The notes under the pieces: generated by a model | The model's input: the letters and a program-made list of their open reading frames with translations, nothing else | Told to the model about the DNA's origin: nothing | Database searches by the model: none | Shown: positions 46,623-55,560 of the stretch, one piece after another | Numbering within the stretch: position 1 is the stretch's first letter | Layout of the letters: each line of letters opens with the position of its first letter | Made by a program: the position numbers and the translations under genes | From: Streptacidiphilus rugosus AM-16 | GTDB taxonomy: Bacteria > Actinomycetota > Actinomycetes > Streptomycetales > Streptomycetaceae | Length of the DNA stretch: 64,000 nucleotides | Assembly (NCBI RefSeq): GCF_000744655.1 | Contig: NZ_JQMJ01000004.1 | Coordinates: 4,526,001 to 4,590,000, forward strand | Direction of reading: 5' to 3'

Positions 46623-46790
46623 CTCTCTCTTCCCATATGCGACGACGCCTGACCAAAGGTCGAGTCTACTGTGCGGAAGAGGCCGGACACGCAGCGGTTA
46701 TTCACCGCGGAGCCGGTTGCGGCCACCCCAGGACCGCGGGGCCCTGCTGATGTGCGCCTCCGGCGCGAGGCTCTGCTCGATTCACCGCGT

Positions 46791-46890
46791 GCGCGACAAG
46801 CCACCCACGCAGGTAGGGCGCCGAACGAGCAGGGCCATCCGCATGTCAGTGGTTTCTCGCGCAGTTCCCCGGGCCCCTGCGGGGTGCAAC
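46791..46890. repeat. Interspersed inverted-repeat element, copy C (left arm decayed)
   Basis: Shares GCGCGACAAGCCACC, CGAACGAGCAGG, CCATCCGCATGTCAGTGG and CGCGCAGTTCC with the other copies. The left AGGGGCGCG arm is lost, so only part of the inverted repeat remains. Lies between pheS and the kinase gene. Confidence 0.7.
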
Positions 46891-46904
46891 TGAGCCGTCC
46901 GCCG

Positions 46905-48032
46905 TTACTGGAGCAGGACCTCCGGCACGCCCGCAGGGAGGACGAGGCGGAAGCTGGCCCCACCCGAGGGCCCGCGGTCGACGCGGATCGTGCCGCCGTG
47001 CGCCTCGACGATGCCCTTGACGATGTACAGGCCGAGACCCGTGCCGCCGCGCTTGCTGCCGCGCCAGAAGCGGGTGAAGACGCGCGGGATGGACTCCTCG
47101 GGAATGCCGGGGCCCTGGTCGCTGACGGTCACCGCCGTGCCCTCGCGGACGCGACCGGACGCGGCCTCCGCCTTCTCGGGTTCGACCTCGATGGTGACCG
47201 TGCCCTCGCCGTGGCGGACCGCGTTCTCCAGCAGGTTGCCGAGCACCTGGTCCAGCTTGTCCGCGTCCGCCCACAGCAGCGGCAGCGGGTCCCCGATCCG
47301 CACCACGAACCGCTCGGCCGGGACGCCCGCCGCGACCAGTCCGTCCACGTGCCGGCGCACGGCGACGTCCAGCCGGACCGGCTGCCGGTGGCACTCCAGG
47401 CGGCCGGAGTCGATCCGGGAGATGTCGAGCAGTTCCGCGATCAGGCGGGTGACCCGGTTGGCGTCGGCGTCGACGGTCTCCAGCATGAGCTTCTTCTGGT
47501 CCTCGGTGAACCGCTCCCACTTCTGCAGGAGGGTCGCCGTGAAGCCCTTCACGCTGGTCAGCGGGGAGCGCAACTCGTGGGCGACGGTGGCGATCAGCTC
47601 GGCGTGGCTGCGTTCGGTGCGGCGGCGCGCCTCGGTTCCGCGCAGCGCCACGACCACCTTCCGCACCGGCCCCGTCCGGCCGTCCGCACGGATGTAGCGG
47701 GCCGAGACCAGGACCTCACGGCCGCCGGGGCCCGGCAGCAGCAGATTGCGCTCGGGCTGGCGGGTGCGGATGTCGAGGCCGCCGTAGGGGTCGGTCAGCT
47801 GCCACCAGCGGCGACCCTCCAGGTCCTCCAGCGGCAGCGCCTCCGCCAGCGGGCGGCCGAGGACGGCCGCGGGCCGCAGGCCGGTGATCCGGGCGGCGGC
47901 GGCGTTGAAGACCACGACCAGCCCGCCCTCGTCCGCGACGAGGAGCCCGTCGGGCAGGTCCTCGGGATCGACCGGTCCGCCCGCCTCCGCCCCGGCGGAC
48001 GCGCGCCGCTGCTGCGGCACCGGACTCGCCAT
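46905..48032 (-). CDS. PAS-domain sensor histidine kinase
   Basis: About 375 residues. N-terminal PAS domain (residues 25-120: GLLVADEGGLVVVFNAAAA), HisKA box IATVAHELRSPLTSVKGF with the phosphorylated His near 150, then HATPase motifs NLLENAVRHG, DQGPGIPEE, and GGTGLGLYIVKG. No membrane helix, so it senses a cytoplasmic signal. No response regulator is adjacent (orphan). A GTG at 48038 with GGAGG is an equally good start. Confidence 0.88.
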   Translation of the reverse strand: MASPVPQQRRASAGAEAGGPVDPEDLPDGLLVADEGGLVVVFNAAAARITGLRPAAVLGRPLAEALPLEDLEGRRWWQLTDPYGGLDIRTRQPERNLLLPGPGGREVLVSARYIRADGRTGPVRKVVVALRGTEARRRTERSHAELIATVAHELRSPLTSVKGFTATLLQKWERFTEDQKKLMLETVDADANRVTRLIAELLDISRIDSGRLECHRQPVRLDVAVRRHVDGLVAAGVPAERFVVRIGDPLPLLWADADKLDQVLGNLLENAVRHGEGTVTIEVEPEKAEAASGRVREGTAVTVSDQGPGIPEESIPRVFTRFWRGSKRGGTGLGLYIVKGIVEAHGGTIRVDRGPSGGASFRLVLPAGVPEVLLQ

Positions 48033-48097
48033 GGCCACGCTCCCTCCCCCGGGGCTCCGAATGGCCACCCTAGCGAAGGAGGCCCCACCCGCGTCAG

Positions 48098-48964
48098 TCA
48101 GGAACGACACCCTCCGGGAGCACGCTGGGCGCGCGCGGAGGCGTAGAGGCAGACGGCGGCGGCCGTGGCGAGGTTCAGACTCTCCGCGTGGCCGTGGATC
48201 GGGACCCTGACCACCTCGTCGGCGAGAGCGCGCGTGGCCTCCGGCAGGCCCCAGGCCTCGTTGCCGAACAGCCAGGCGGTCGGCGCGCCGAGGGTGCCCT
48301 CGTCCAGTTCGGCGTCGAGGTCGCGCTCGCCCGCGCCGTCGGCGGCCACGACCCTGATGCCGGCCTCGCGGAGACCGGCGACGGCCTGCTCGACCGGCAC
48401 GCCGACGGCCACCGGCAGGTGGTAGAGGCTGCCGACCGAGGCGCGGACGGCCTTGGGGTTGTAGAGGTCGACGGAGGCGTCGGTCAGCACGACGGCGTCG
48501 GCGCCCGCGGCGTCGGCGGTGCGCAGCACGGTGCCGGCGTTGCCGGGGTCGCGGACGTTGGCGAGCAGGGCGACCAGGCGCGGCTTCGCGGCGAGCACCG
48601 CGGCGAAGGACCGGTCGACGAAGCGGCACACGGCCACGATCCCCTGCGGCGTGACCGTCTCGCTGACGGCCGCGACGACCTCGTCCGTGGCGGTCAGCAC
48701 CGGCACCCGCTCGGCCCGGGCCCGGGCGATCAGGTCGGCGTGGCGCTCGGCGGCCTCGAAGGTGGTGTAGATCTCCACGACGGAGTGGCTGCCGTCCGCG
48801 AGCGTCCCGAAGGCGACCGCCTCGCGCACGGCCTGCGGGCCCTCCGCGACGAAGCGCCGCTCCTTGCTCCGCTGGGCGCGCCGGGAGAGTCGCCGGGCGG
48901 CGTTGACCCGCGGGGAGCGGAGCGAGGTGAGCTCGGGCTGGGTCTGCGACTGCGGCAGGGACAT
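48098..48964 (-). CDS. TrmH/SpoU-family RNA 2'-O-methyltransferase
   Basis: A 288-residue SPOUT methyltransferase likely acting on rRNA or tRNA ribose. Seen: N-terminal substrate-binding domain (SKERRFVAEGPQAVREAV), motif 1 ANVRDPGNAGTVLRTADAAG, and motifs 2-3 WLFGNEAWGLP and IPIHGHAESLNLATAAAVCLY-like trefoil knot (VRVPIHGHAESLN). Commonly found next to rplT in actinobacteria, as here. Confidence 0.92.
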   Translation of the reverse strand: MSLPQSQTQPELTSLRSPRVNAARRLSRRAQRSKERRFVAEGPQAVREAVAFGTLADGSHSVVEIYTTFEAAERHADLIARARAERVPVLTATDEVVAAVSETVTPQGIVAVCRFVDRSFAAVLAAKPRLVALLANVRDPGNAGTVLRTADAAGADAVVLTDASVDLYNPKAVRASVGSLYHLPVAVGVPVEQAVAGLREAGIRVVAADGAGERDLDAELDEGTLGAPTAWLFGNEAWGLPEATRALADEVVRVPIHGHAESLNLATAAAVCLYASARAQRAPGGCRS

Positions 48965-48997
48965 CGCGGTGGTCACTCCAGGGATCTGTCCAAAGAA

Positions 48998-49029
48998 CGG
49001 GCCCGCAGGGGTTACCCCCTGCGGGCCCG
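48998..49029 (-). terminator. Terminator of the infC-rpmI-rplT operon
   Basis: A perfect 14-bp stem (CGGGCCCGCAGGGG and its complement) with loop TTAC, followed on the minus strand by TTCTTT. Lies between rplT and the methyltransferase gene. Confidence 0.88.
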
Positions 49030-49058
49030 GTGCACTACCTACGTGCGATGCCTGTCAC

Positions 49059-49454
49059 TCAGGCGGCGTCAGCGGCGGCCTTCGGCGCGTTGACGTCGGC
49101 CGGGAGAGCCTTGCGAGCGGCCTCGACCAGCGCCTCGAACGCGGCGATGTCGTTGACGGCCAGCTCGGCCAGCATCTTGCGGTCGATCTCGATGTTGGCA
49201 GCCTTCAGGCCCTGGATCAGGCGGTTGTAGGTCATGCCGTTCGCGCGCGCCGCAGCGTTGATGCGCTGGATCCACAGCTGACGGAAGTCGCCCTTGCGCT
49301 TCTTCCGGTCGTTGTAGTTGTAGACGAACGAGTGGGTGACCTGCTCCTTCGCCTTGCGGTACAGGCGCGAGCGCTGGCCGCGGTAGCCGCTGGCGAGCTC
49401 GAGGACGACCCGGCGCTTCTTGTGGGCGTTGACTGCCCGCTTGACGCGTGCCAC
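49059..49454 (-). CDS. rplT: Ribosomal protein L20
   Basis: A 131-residue L20 of the large subunit, needed early in assembly: basic N-terminus ([15 protein letters not shown]), conserved [15 protein letters not shown], and [19 protein letters not shown]. Last gene of infC-rpmI-rplT. The start is GTG. Confidence 0.98.
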   Translation of the reverse strand: MARVKRAVNAHKKRRVVLELASGYRGQRSRLYRKAKEQVTHSFVYNYNDRKKRKGDFRQLWIQRINAAARANGMTYNRLIQGLKAANIEIDRKMLAELAVNDIAAFEALVEAARKALPADVNAPKAAADAA

Positions 49455-49546
49455 GTGATTACTCCTTGATGAGGACCGCGGTGGGAGTCACACGGTCCGG
49501 TTACGAATGTGGTCGAAAGGATCTGCGTGCCCGGGGAGGGCAGCGA

Positions 49547-49741
49547 TCACTTGCCGAGAAGCTTCTTGATCTTCTTCGCGTCGGCGGGGGACGCCTCGAC
49601 AGTGCCGGCCAGACGGCGGGTCAGCGTGGACGACTTGTGCTCAAGCAGGTGACGGCGGCCGGCGCGCTGACGCAGCACCTTGCCGGAGCCGGTGAGCTTG
49701 AAGCGCTTGCTGGCACCGGAGTGCGTCTTGTTCTTCGGCAT
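49547..49741 (-). CDS. rpmI: Ribosomal protein L35
   Basis: A 64-residue L35: [20 protein letters not shown], then [17 protein letters not shown]. Small, very basic. Between infC and rplT, the universal order. Confidence 0.98.
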   Translation of the reverse strand: MPKNKTHSGASKRFKLTGSGKVLRQRAGRRHLLEHKSSTLTRRLAGTVEASPADAKKIKKLLGK

Positions 49742-49877
49742 GTCGCCGTACTCTCCTCGTCGTTCCGCTCCCGCCCGTGTTCGCCTCGGAAGAGGCGACG
49801 CGAGCGGGAGCGCTCCGTGATGACAGGGGCTTCCGGGCGGTGTTGCCCGGGAGCCGGGTGGTGCAGGCGCGGCAGCG

Positions 49878-50615
49878 TCAGCTGGCCGCGGCCTCCGTGC
49901 CGGCCTCGGCCTCGTCGGCGGCGGCAGCCTCGGGCTGCGCCTCGACCGGGGCCTCGGTGACCTCTTCGGTCTCGACGACCTCGTCGGTCGCCTCCACGTC
50001 GTCGGCCTCGTCGGCAGCCGAGCGGCGGCCGTGCGTCGGCTCACTGGCCAGCGCGGCCTTGCGCGCGGCCTGGGCCTCGCGTGCCTCGGCCATGGCCTCG
50101 GTCTTCTTCTTGTGCGGCCCGAGGACCATGATCATGTTGCGGCCGTCCTGCTTCGGGTTCGACTCGACGAACCCGAGCTCCTGGACGTCCTCCGCGAGAC
50201 GCTGCAGCAGTCGGAAGCCCAGCTCGGGGCGGGACTGCTCACGACCGCGGAACATGATCGTGATCTTGACCTTGTCGCCCTGCTTGAGGAACCGAACGAC
50301 GTGACCCTTCTTGGTGTCGTAGTCGTGCGGGTCGATCTTCGGCCGGAGCTTCATCTCCTTGATGACCGTGTGCGCCTGGTTCTTGCGCGCCTCACGAGCC
50401 TTCATGGCGGACTCGTACTTGAACTTGCCGTAGTCCATGAGCTTGCACACGGGCGGACGCGCCGTCGCCGCGACCTCGACCAGGTCAAGGTCGTACTCCT
50501 GCGCGAGCTCAAGGGCCTTGGCCAGCGGCACGATGCCGACCTGCTCGCCGCTGGGACCGACGAGTCGCACCTCGGGGACGCGAATCCGGTCGTTGATGCG
50601 GGGCTCGGTGCTGAT
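49878..50615 (-). CDS. infC: Translation initiation factor IF-3 (apparent ATC start)
   Basis: About 245 residues: N-domain ([17 protein letters not shown]), linker, C-domain ([30 protein letters not shown]), then an acidic Ala/Glu tail of about 60 residues typical of Streptomyces. The mature sequence begins [15 protein letters not shown] is five bases before an ATC codon and no ATG/GTG fits, so initiation at AUC is inferred, matching the AUU autoregulation known for E. coli infC. An ATG 23 codons upstream has no ribosome site. Confidence 0.95.
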   Translation of the reverse strand: MSTEPRINDRIRVPEVRLVGPSGEQVGIVPLAKALELAQEYDLDLVEVAATARPPVCKLMDYGKFKYESAMKAREARKNQAHTVIKEMKLRPKIDPHDYDTKKGHVVRFLKQGDKVKITIMFRGREQSRPELGFRLLQRLAEDVQELGFVESNPKQDGRNMIMVLGPHKKKTEAMAEAREAQAARKAALASEPTHGRRSAADEADDVEATDEVVETEEVTEAPVEAQPEAAAADEAEAGTEAAAS

Positions 50616-50705
50616 GGATCCTCCTCGGTTGCACCCCGCGACTGCCGGGTTGGCAGCCGCGATGCTGGCTGGGTACCGCCACACAGAGCTTCATTCGGGC
50701 CGCGG

Positions 50706-50765
50706 TTACAGAAGTGCACCGCGGGCACGAAAAAAGCCCCGCATGACGCGCAGGCGGAGCTCCAT
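50706..50765 (-). CDS. Possible infC leader peptide (19 aa)
   Basis: A small frame, MELRLRVMRGFFRARGALL, overlaps the attenuator hairpin in the infC leader. If translated, ribosomes would open the stem. No clear ribosome site precedes it, so this may be chance. Confidence 0.3.
   Translation of the reverse strand: MELRLRVMRGFFRARGALL
50730..50761 (-). terminator. Intrinsic attenuator in the infC leader
   Basis: On the infC strand AGCTCCGC pairs with GCGGGGCT (8 bp) across an 11-nt loop and is followed by six T. It lies 115 bp before the infC start, so transcripts may stop before the operon unless antiterminated. Confidence 0.75.
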
Positions 50766-51052
50766 GGCACAACGAACAACGTCGAACGCGACGCCTGCTG
50801 TCGTGGACAGCGCGGCGCAGCGCCTCGTCGGACCGTTGACCCGACGACCGTGAGGTCGATGCGGGTGGGAGCTTGGAGCCTCCACTTGCGGGCCGGGACT
50901 GCGTACGCCTGGCGGCATAGCGGTACCTGGCCGGTCTCAGTCTGCAAGCATAGCAGCGTCCGGCGATACCGCAGAATTCCCGCTCGCGGGGGTGATTCCG
51001 GCAGACTGCGGGGAGACATCCGAGCGTAGACCCCGCGAAGTGAGACCCACGC

Positions 51053-51400
51053 ATGAACGGCGAGACCCCCGAATTCGACGACCTCACCCGCGACATCGCG
51101 GACGTGCCGGCGGTGGAGGTCATCACGACCGTCGCCGTGCACCTGATGAGCGCGGCCGCGGTGAACCTGGGCCTGGCCGAGGGCGGCGAGGACCACAAGG
51201 ACCTGGACGAGGCCCGCAAGCTCATCACCGCGCTGGCCGGCCTGGTGACGGCGGGCGCGCCGGAGATCAGCAACTTCCACGCCGCCCCGCTGCGGGACGG
51301 CCTCAAGTCCCTCCAGCTCGCCTTCCGCGAGGCCTCCCTCGTCCCCGACGCCCCGGGCGCCGGCCCCGGCGAGAAGTTCACCGGCCCGGTCTACAGCTGA
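51053..51400 (+). CDS. DUF1844 protein
   Basis: A 115-residue cytoplasmic helical protein, DUF1844 family (VITTVAVHLMSAAAVNLGLAE, DLDEARKLITALAGLV). Conserved next to infC in actinobacteria, function unknown. Divergent from infC. Confidence 0.9.
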   Translation: MNGETPEFDDLTRDIADVPAVEVITTVAVHLMSAAAVNLGLAEGGEDHKDLDEARKLITALAGLVTAGAPEISNFHAAPLRDGLKSLQLAFREASLVPDAPGAGPGEKFTGPVYS

Positions 51401-51408
51401 CGCGCGTC

Positions 51409-51444
51409 GCCCCGTTCCACACCCCCACAGGCGCGGAACGGGGC
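51409..51444. terminator. Bidirectional terminator hairpin
   Basis: GCCCCGTTCC (51409-51418) pairs with 51435-51444 between convergent genes. Confidence 0.75.
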
Positions 51445-51455
51445 TCGGCCGGGGG

Positions 51456-52304
51456 TCAGGCTCCGGGCGCGGTCGGCGGGTAGCCGGGCGGCTGCGGCTG
51501 CTGGAACTGCTGCGGCGGGGCCGCCTGGGGCGGGACTCCGGGAGCGGACTGCGTGGGCTGCTGGGCGACCGGGTCCCGGGGAGGCGGGGGCTGCTGGAAC
51601 CCGCCGGGCTGCCCGGGTGCGGGGGCAGGGTGCTGCGGGTAGCCCGCCACCGGCTGCTGGTGCGGGAACGGCTGCGGGGGCATCGGCTGCGCGGGCGTCG
51701 GCTGCACCGGCGCGCCGGGGACGGGCCGGCCGGGCGCGGGCATCGCCCCGGGCGGGACGGGACCCGCACCGAACGGCGCCGGAGTGCCGGGCTTGCGGGC
51801 CGAGAGCGAGGTCACCGCCACCGCGACGATCGTCGCCACCCCGACCAGGATCTCCGCGATCATGATCAGGTTGAAGTAGAGGTTGTGGCCCCGCGAGAAG
51901 TAGGACGCGTCACTCCCGGTCAGCTGCATCAGCACCTGCGTCGTGTCCGGGTAGGTGATCAGGACCGCCCCCGCGAGGATCGTGGGCCGACCCCAGTCGC
52001 GTCCTCCGAAGACCCCGATCGCGCCGGCCAGCAGGACCCCGCACAACGCCACGTCCCAGGCGCCGAACTGGATCGGCGCGTCGATGAAGTGCTCGCCGAA
52101 CCCCACGAGGTTGGCGAAGACGCCGAGGTGGTCCGAGGCCACCGCGACCGTGGCGATGAGCAGCACCAGCTCCAGCAGCAGCAGTCCCAGCGCGCCGACG
52201 CCGGCGATCACCGCGCCGACGCCGCCGGGCCGCCCCGGCGCTCCTGCGGGGGGCGGCGGCATGACACCGGGCGGAGCGGCCTGGTAGCGCGGGTCGAACG
52301 ACAT
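51456..52304 (-). CDS. Membrane protein with long Pro/Gln-rich tail
   Basis: A 282-residue protein: about four hydrophobic helices in residues 30-175 and a disordered C-terminal third rich in Pro, Gln and Gly (QPMPPQPFPHQQP). This layout is frequent among Streptomyces envelope proteins; no family was recognised. Confidence 0.7.
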   Translation of the reverse strand: MSFDPRYQAAPPGVMPPPPAGAPGRPGGVGAVIAGVGALGLLLLELVLLIATVAVASDHLGVFANLVGFGEHFIDAPIQFGAWDVALCGVLLAGAIGVFGGRDWGRPTILAGAVLITYPDTTQVLMQLTGSDASYFSRGHNLYFNLIMIAEILVGVATIVAVAVTSLSARKPGTPAPFGAGPVPPGAMPAPGRPVPGAPVQPTPAQPMPPQPFPHQQPVAGYPQHPAPAPGQPGGFQQPPPPRDPVAQQPTQSAPGVPPQAAPPQQFQQPQPPGYPPTAPGA

Positions 52305-52438
52305 CCGGGAGTCCCCCAGTCTGCGGCCCGACCGTCGCGCCGCATCGGCTGACGAGCCTAGGCCCTGACGTCCGGCCTCGACAGCCCGCACGGGTGGAAC
52401 CCCGAACGCGCGCGCCGTCCGCGCAGGGTGGCGCGCCG

Positions 52439-53173
52439 TCAGCGACTGTAGAACGCCGGCGGCTCGTTCCCGCTCGGCGCGAGGACGGCCAGGTCGAGGC
52501 CGCGGTCGAGGCGGATGCGGAGGAGCTCGCTGTCGGCCAGCGCCGCGGCGACCGACTGGAAGGTCTCCGGCGGGGTGCCAGGCTCGGCGATGAGGACGAG
52601 CTGGGCGTCCGTCTGCGCGCCCGCGAGCAGATGCGCGCGGAGGACGGCCGGATGCCCGGCCAGCACGCGGCGGAGTTCGTCGGCGACCGCGGGGTCGGCG
52701 AGCGCCGACACGTGCGCGCGGCCCTCGGCGACCGCCCGCAGCGCCGCGCCGCGCAGTTCGAAGAAGACCGGACCTGCCAGGTCGATCAGCAGCGCGTCCG
52801 CGCCCTCGCTCCACGCCGCCTGCACCGCCTGCGGGGCGGGGACCGGCGCCGGGCGGGCGTCGGCCCGCCAGCGGGCGAGGGCGTCGATGGACGTGAAGGC
52901 CGGCAGGCCCTTGCGGCCGTCGGGGGTCTGGATGGTGGGGACGGCCATGTCGCTGGTCTTCTCGTGGCGGTGACCGTGCTCGTCCGTCTCGACCTCGCCG
53001 AGGACCGCCACGATCGGGACCATCAGCCGCGCGGTCGCCAGCAGCGCCAGCACCGCCTCTTCGGTCTCGGGCGTCCGCTCCGCGGCGTACGCCGCGAGCG
53101 CCGCCGCCAGCTCGGGCTCTGCCGATCCGTCGTCACCCGCGAACCCCGGGTCAGGGATGTTCTTGCGCTGCAC
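52439..53173 (-). CDS. SseB-family protein
   Basis: A 244-residue protein with an N-terminal SseB domain (ALLATARLMVPIVAVLGE, then DMAVPTIQTPDGRKGLPAFTS) and a C-terminal SseB_C-like half (RAHLLAGAQTDAQLVLIAEP). In E. coli SseB is linked to enhanced serine sensitivity; in actinobacteria the function is unknown. The start is GTG. Confidence 0.82.
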   Translation of the reverse strand: MQRKNIPDPGFAGDDGSAEPELAAALAAYAAERTPETEEAVLALLATARLMVPIVAVLGEVETDEHGHRHEKTSDMAVPTIQTPDGRKGLPAFTSIDALARWRADARPAPVPAPQAVQAAWSEGADALLIDLAGPVFFELRGAALRAVAEGRAHVSALADPAVADELRRVLAGHPAVLRAHLLAGAQTDAQLVLIAEPGTPPETFQSVAAALADSELLRIRLDRGLDLAVLAPSGNEPPAFYSR

Positions 53174-53286
53174 CCCGTGAGCCTACGCGACGCCCGCCCG
53201 ACGCCCGCGCGGGCGTCATGGTCGGCCGACCAACTAGTGCCTCCGAACCCCTACCCGCAGGTAAGTCCTTGTGGCAGGCTTCGGCC

Positions 53287-54492
53287 ATGGTGACCCGCTC
53301 CCTCGCCGACGACCGCGCACGCTACGACCGTGCCACCGCCCACCTCGACGCGCCGCTGGCGATCGTCGACCTGGAGGCCTTCGACGCGAACGCCGCCGAC
53401 CTGGTGCGCCGGGCGAGCGGCAAGCCGATCCGGGTCGCCAGCAAGTCGGTGCGCTGCCGCGCGCTGCTGGAGCGGGTGCTGGCGATGGACGGCTTCCAGG
53501 GGATCATGAGCTTCACCCTGGCCGAGTCGGTCTGGCTGGCCCGCGAGGGCTTCGACGACATCCTGCTGGCCTACCCCTCCGCCGACCGCGCGGCCTTCGC
53601 GGAGCTCGCCGCCGACCCCAAGTTGGCCGGGGCGATCAGCGTCCTGGTCGACGACCCGGCCCAACTGGACCTGATCGACGCGGCCCGCAGCTCCGGCACC
53701 GAGGAGATCCGGGTCTGCCTGGAGCTGGACACCGCGCTGCAGCTGCTCGGCGGTCGGGTCAGGATCGGCGCGCGGCGCTCCCCGCTGCGCACCCCGGAGG
53801 CGCTGCGCGCCTTCGCCGAGCTGGTCGGAGAGCGGCCGGGCTTCCGCGTGGTCGGTCTGATGGCGTACGAGGGACACATCGCGGGCGTCGGCGACAGCAT
53901 CGCCGGGCGGCCGCTCCGCTCCCGCATGATCCAGGCGATGCAGCGGACCGCGCGGCGTGAGCTGGCGCAGCGGCGCGAGGCCGTGGTCCGCGCGGTCCGG
54001 GAGGTCGCGGAGCTGGAGTTCGTGAACGGCGGCGGCACCGGAAGTGTGGAGAGCACGGTCGCGGAGAGCTGCGTGACCGAGGTCGCGGCGGGCTCGGGCC
54101 TGTACGTGCCGCGCCTCTTCGACAACTACCGGGTCTTCAGCGGCCGCCCGGCGGCGCTCTTCGCCCAGCCGGTGGTGCGGCGTCCGGGCGTCGGCGTGGT
54201 GACGGTCCTCGGCGGCGGTTACCCCGCCTCCGGCGCGGCCGGCCCCGACCGCTCCCCCGTCCCCTACCTCCCCGAAGGCCTCCACTACGACGCCCAGGAG
54301 GGCGCCGGCGAGGTCCAGACCCCGCTGCTCGGCTCCCCCGCCGACGACCTCCGCATCGGCGACCGCGTCTGGTTCCGCCACGCCAAGGCGGGCGAACTGT
54401 GCGAGCGCTTCGACCAGCTCCAGCTGGTCGAGGGCGACCGCGTGGCGGCGACCGTCCCGACGTACCGCGGCGAGGGGCGCACCTTCCTCTGA
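53287..54492 (+). CDS. PLP-dependent amino-acid deaminase/aldolase (alanine-racemase fold)
   Basis: A 401-residue enzyme of the D-threonine aldolase/D-serine dehydratase group, with an alanine-racemase-type barrel. Seen: PLP-Lys region KPIRVASKSVRC near residues 53-64, NGGGTGS, and the C-terminal metal motif near H-A-K (WFRHAKAGELCERF). Acts on D-amino or beta-hydroxy amino acids; exact substrate uncertain. Confidence 0.82.
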   Translation: MVTRSLADDRARYDRATAHLDAPLAIVDLEAFDANAADLVRRASGKPIRVASKSVRCRALLERVLAMDGFQGIMSFTLAESVWLAREGFDDILLAYPSADRAAFAELAADPKLAGAISVLVDDPAQLDLIDAARSSGTEEIRVCLELDTALQLLGGRVRIGARRSPLRTPEALRAFAELVGERPGFRVVGLMAYEGHIAGVGDSIAGRPLRSRMIQAMQRTARRELAQRREAVVRAVREVAELEFVNGGGTGSVESTVAESCVTEVAAGSGLYVPRLFDNYRVFSGRPAALFAQPVVRRPGVGVVTVLGGGYPASGAAGPDRSPVPYLPEGLHYDAQEGAGEVQTPLLGSPADDLRIGDRVWFRHAKAGELCERFDQLQLVEGDRVAATVPTYRGEGRTFL

Positions 54493-54502
54493 GCGCGCAC
54501 CA

Positions 54503-54550
54503 CATGGGCCGAGGGCCGGGAACCGCGCGGTTCCCGGCCCTCGGCCCATG
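54503..54550. terminator. Very stable bidirectional terminator
   Basis: A perfect 22-bp stem (54503-54524 with 54529-54550) and GCGC loop between convergent genes. Among the strongest hairpins in the window. Confidence 0.88.
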
Positions 54551-54558
54551 TCGTCGGG

Positions 54559-55524
54559 TCAGCTGGTGCCGGGGAGCGTGCCGGTGGTGCCGCCGTTGAG
54601 GGAGGAGGCGGAGAAGTCGGCGACGCCGGAGACGATCTGGTCCATGACCGAGAGGGCGGGCGCCTTGGTGGCGATGTCGAAGCCGAGGTGGAGGGCGAGG
54701 AGCTTGTCGCCGGCCTTGTTCGGGAAGACGACGGTCTCGACGGTGCCGTTGTTGCCGGTCTTGGCGTCGACCTGCCAGCGGACCAGGTAGCCCTGGCGGC
54801 CGGCCACGGTGACGCTCTTGGTGAGCAGCACCTGGTGGCCCGTCACGTCGCCGTAGGACTCCTTGACGGCCGCCGAGATGTCCGCCTCCGCCGCGGCCTG
54901 GACGCCGGTGCCGACCGGGGCGGTCAGGGTGGTGGTGTTCGCCCCGGCGAGGGAGCAGGTGTCGCCGGAGCCCGAGGTGGCGCCGGGGCAGGTGTAGCTG
55001 CCGAAGGTGGCGACGCCGTGGCCGGTCTTGGTGGTGCCGCCGGTCCAGCCGCTGGGCAGCGGGAAGCTGACCCCGTCGGTGAGGCCGACGACGAGGCCCG
55101 ACAGCGTGCCGCCGCCACTGCCGTTGCCGCTCCCGCCGTTGCCGCCGCTCCCGCCGCCACTGCCGTTGCCGCCGGCGCCCCCGAAGGGGTTGAGGCCGTC
55201 GCCGCCGTTGCCGCCACCGCCGTTGCCGTTCGGGCGGGTGACCGCCGTCGCGGACTTGGTGTCGCCGTGGTCCATCGCCAGGAAGGTCGCCAGCGAGCCC
55301 ACGCCCAGGCCGAGCACCGCCGCCGTCACGCCGACGAGCAGCGGGCCGCGTCGGCGCGGCCGGGGCTTGGGCGGCAGCTCCCCGGAGATGAACACCGTGG
55401 TCGCGTCGCTGCGGGTGCTGACGGTCCACTCGGAACCGTTCCACCAGCGTTCTCCCGGCCGGGCGGCGTCGGCGGGCTTGGGGTCCGGGTACCAGCCCGC
55501 GGGCGGGGGCGAAGTCTCACTCAC
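54559..55524 (-). CDS. DUF2510 membrane protein with Gly/Asn-rich linker
   Basis: A 321-residue protein: N-terminal DUF2510 domain (PPPAGWYPDPKPA, RWWNGSEWT), one helix near residues 64-86, a Gly/Asn/Ser linker of about 45 residues, then an extracytoplasmic domain with two Cys. GTG 55524 chosen because DUF2510 begins right after it. Unknown function. Confidence 0.78.
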   Translation of the reverse strand: MSETSPPPAGWYPDPKPADAARPGERWWNGSEWTVSTRSDATTVFISGELPPKPRPRRRGPLLVGVTAAVLGLGVGSLATFLAMDHGDTKSATAVTRPNGNGGGGNGGDGLNPFGGAGGNGSGGGSGGNGGSGNGSGGGTLSGLVVGLTDGVSFPLPSGWTGGTTKTGHGVATFGSYTCPGATSGSGDTCSLAGANTTTLTAPVGTGVQAAAEADISAAVKESYGDVTGHQVLLTKSVTVAGRQGYLVRWQVDAKTGNNGTVETVVFPNKAGDKLLALHLGFDIATKAPALSVMDQIVSGVADFSASSLNGGTTGTLPGTS

Positions 55525-55560
55525 AGTGCGCAACGTACCCTTTCGGCGATAAGCATCCGA

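Noticed and set aside
46623-46790. T-box or Phe leader peptide for pheST
   Set aside because: No run of Phe codons in a small frame and no T-box motif was found.
55080-55260. DNA tandem repeat element
   Set aside because: Low-complexity codons for the Gly/Asn/Ser linker of the DUF2510 protein.
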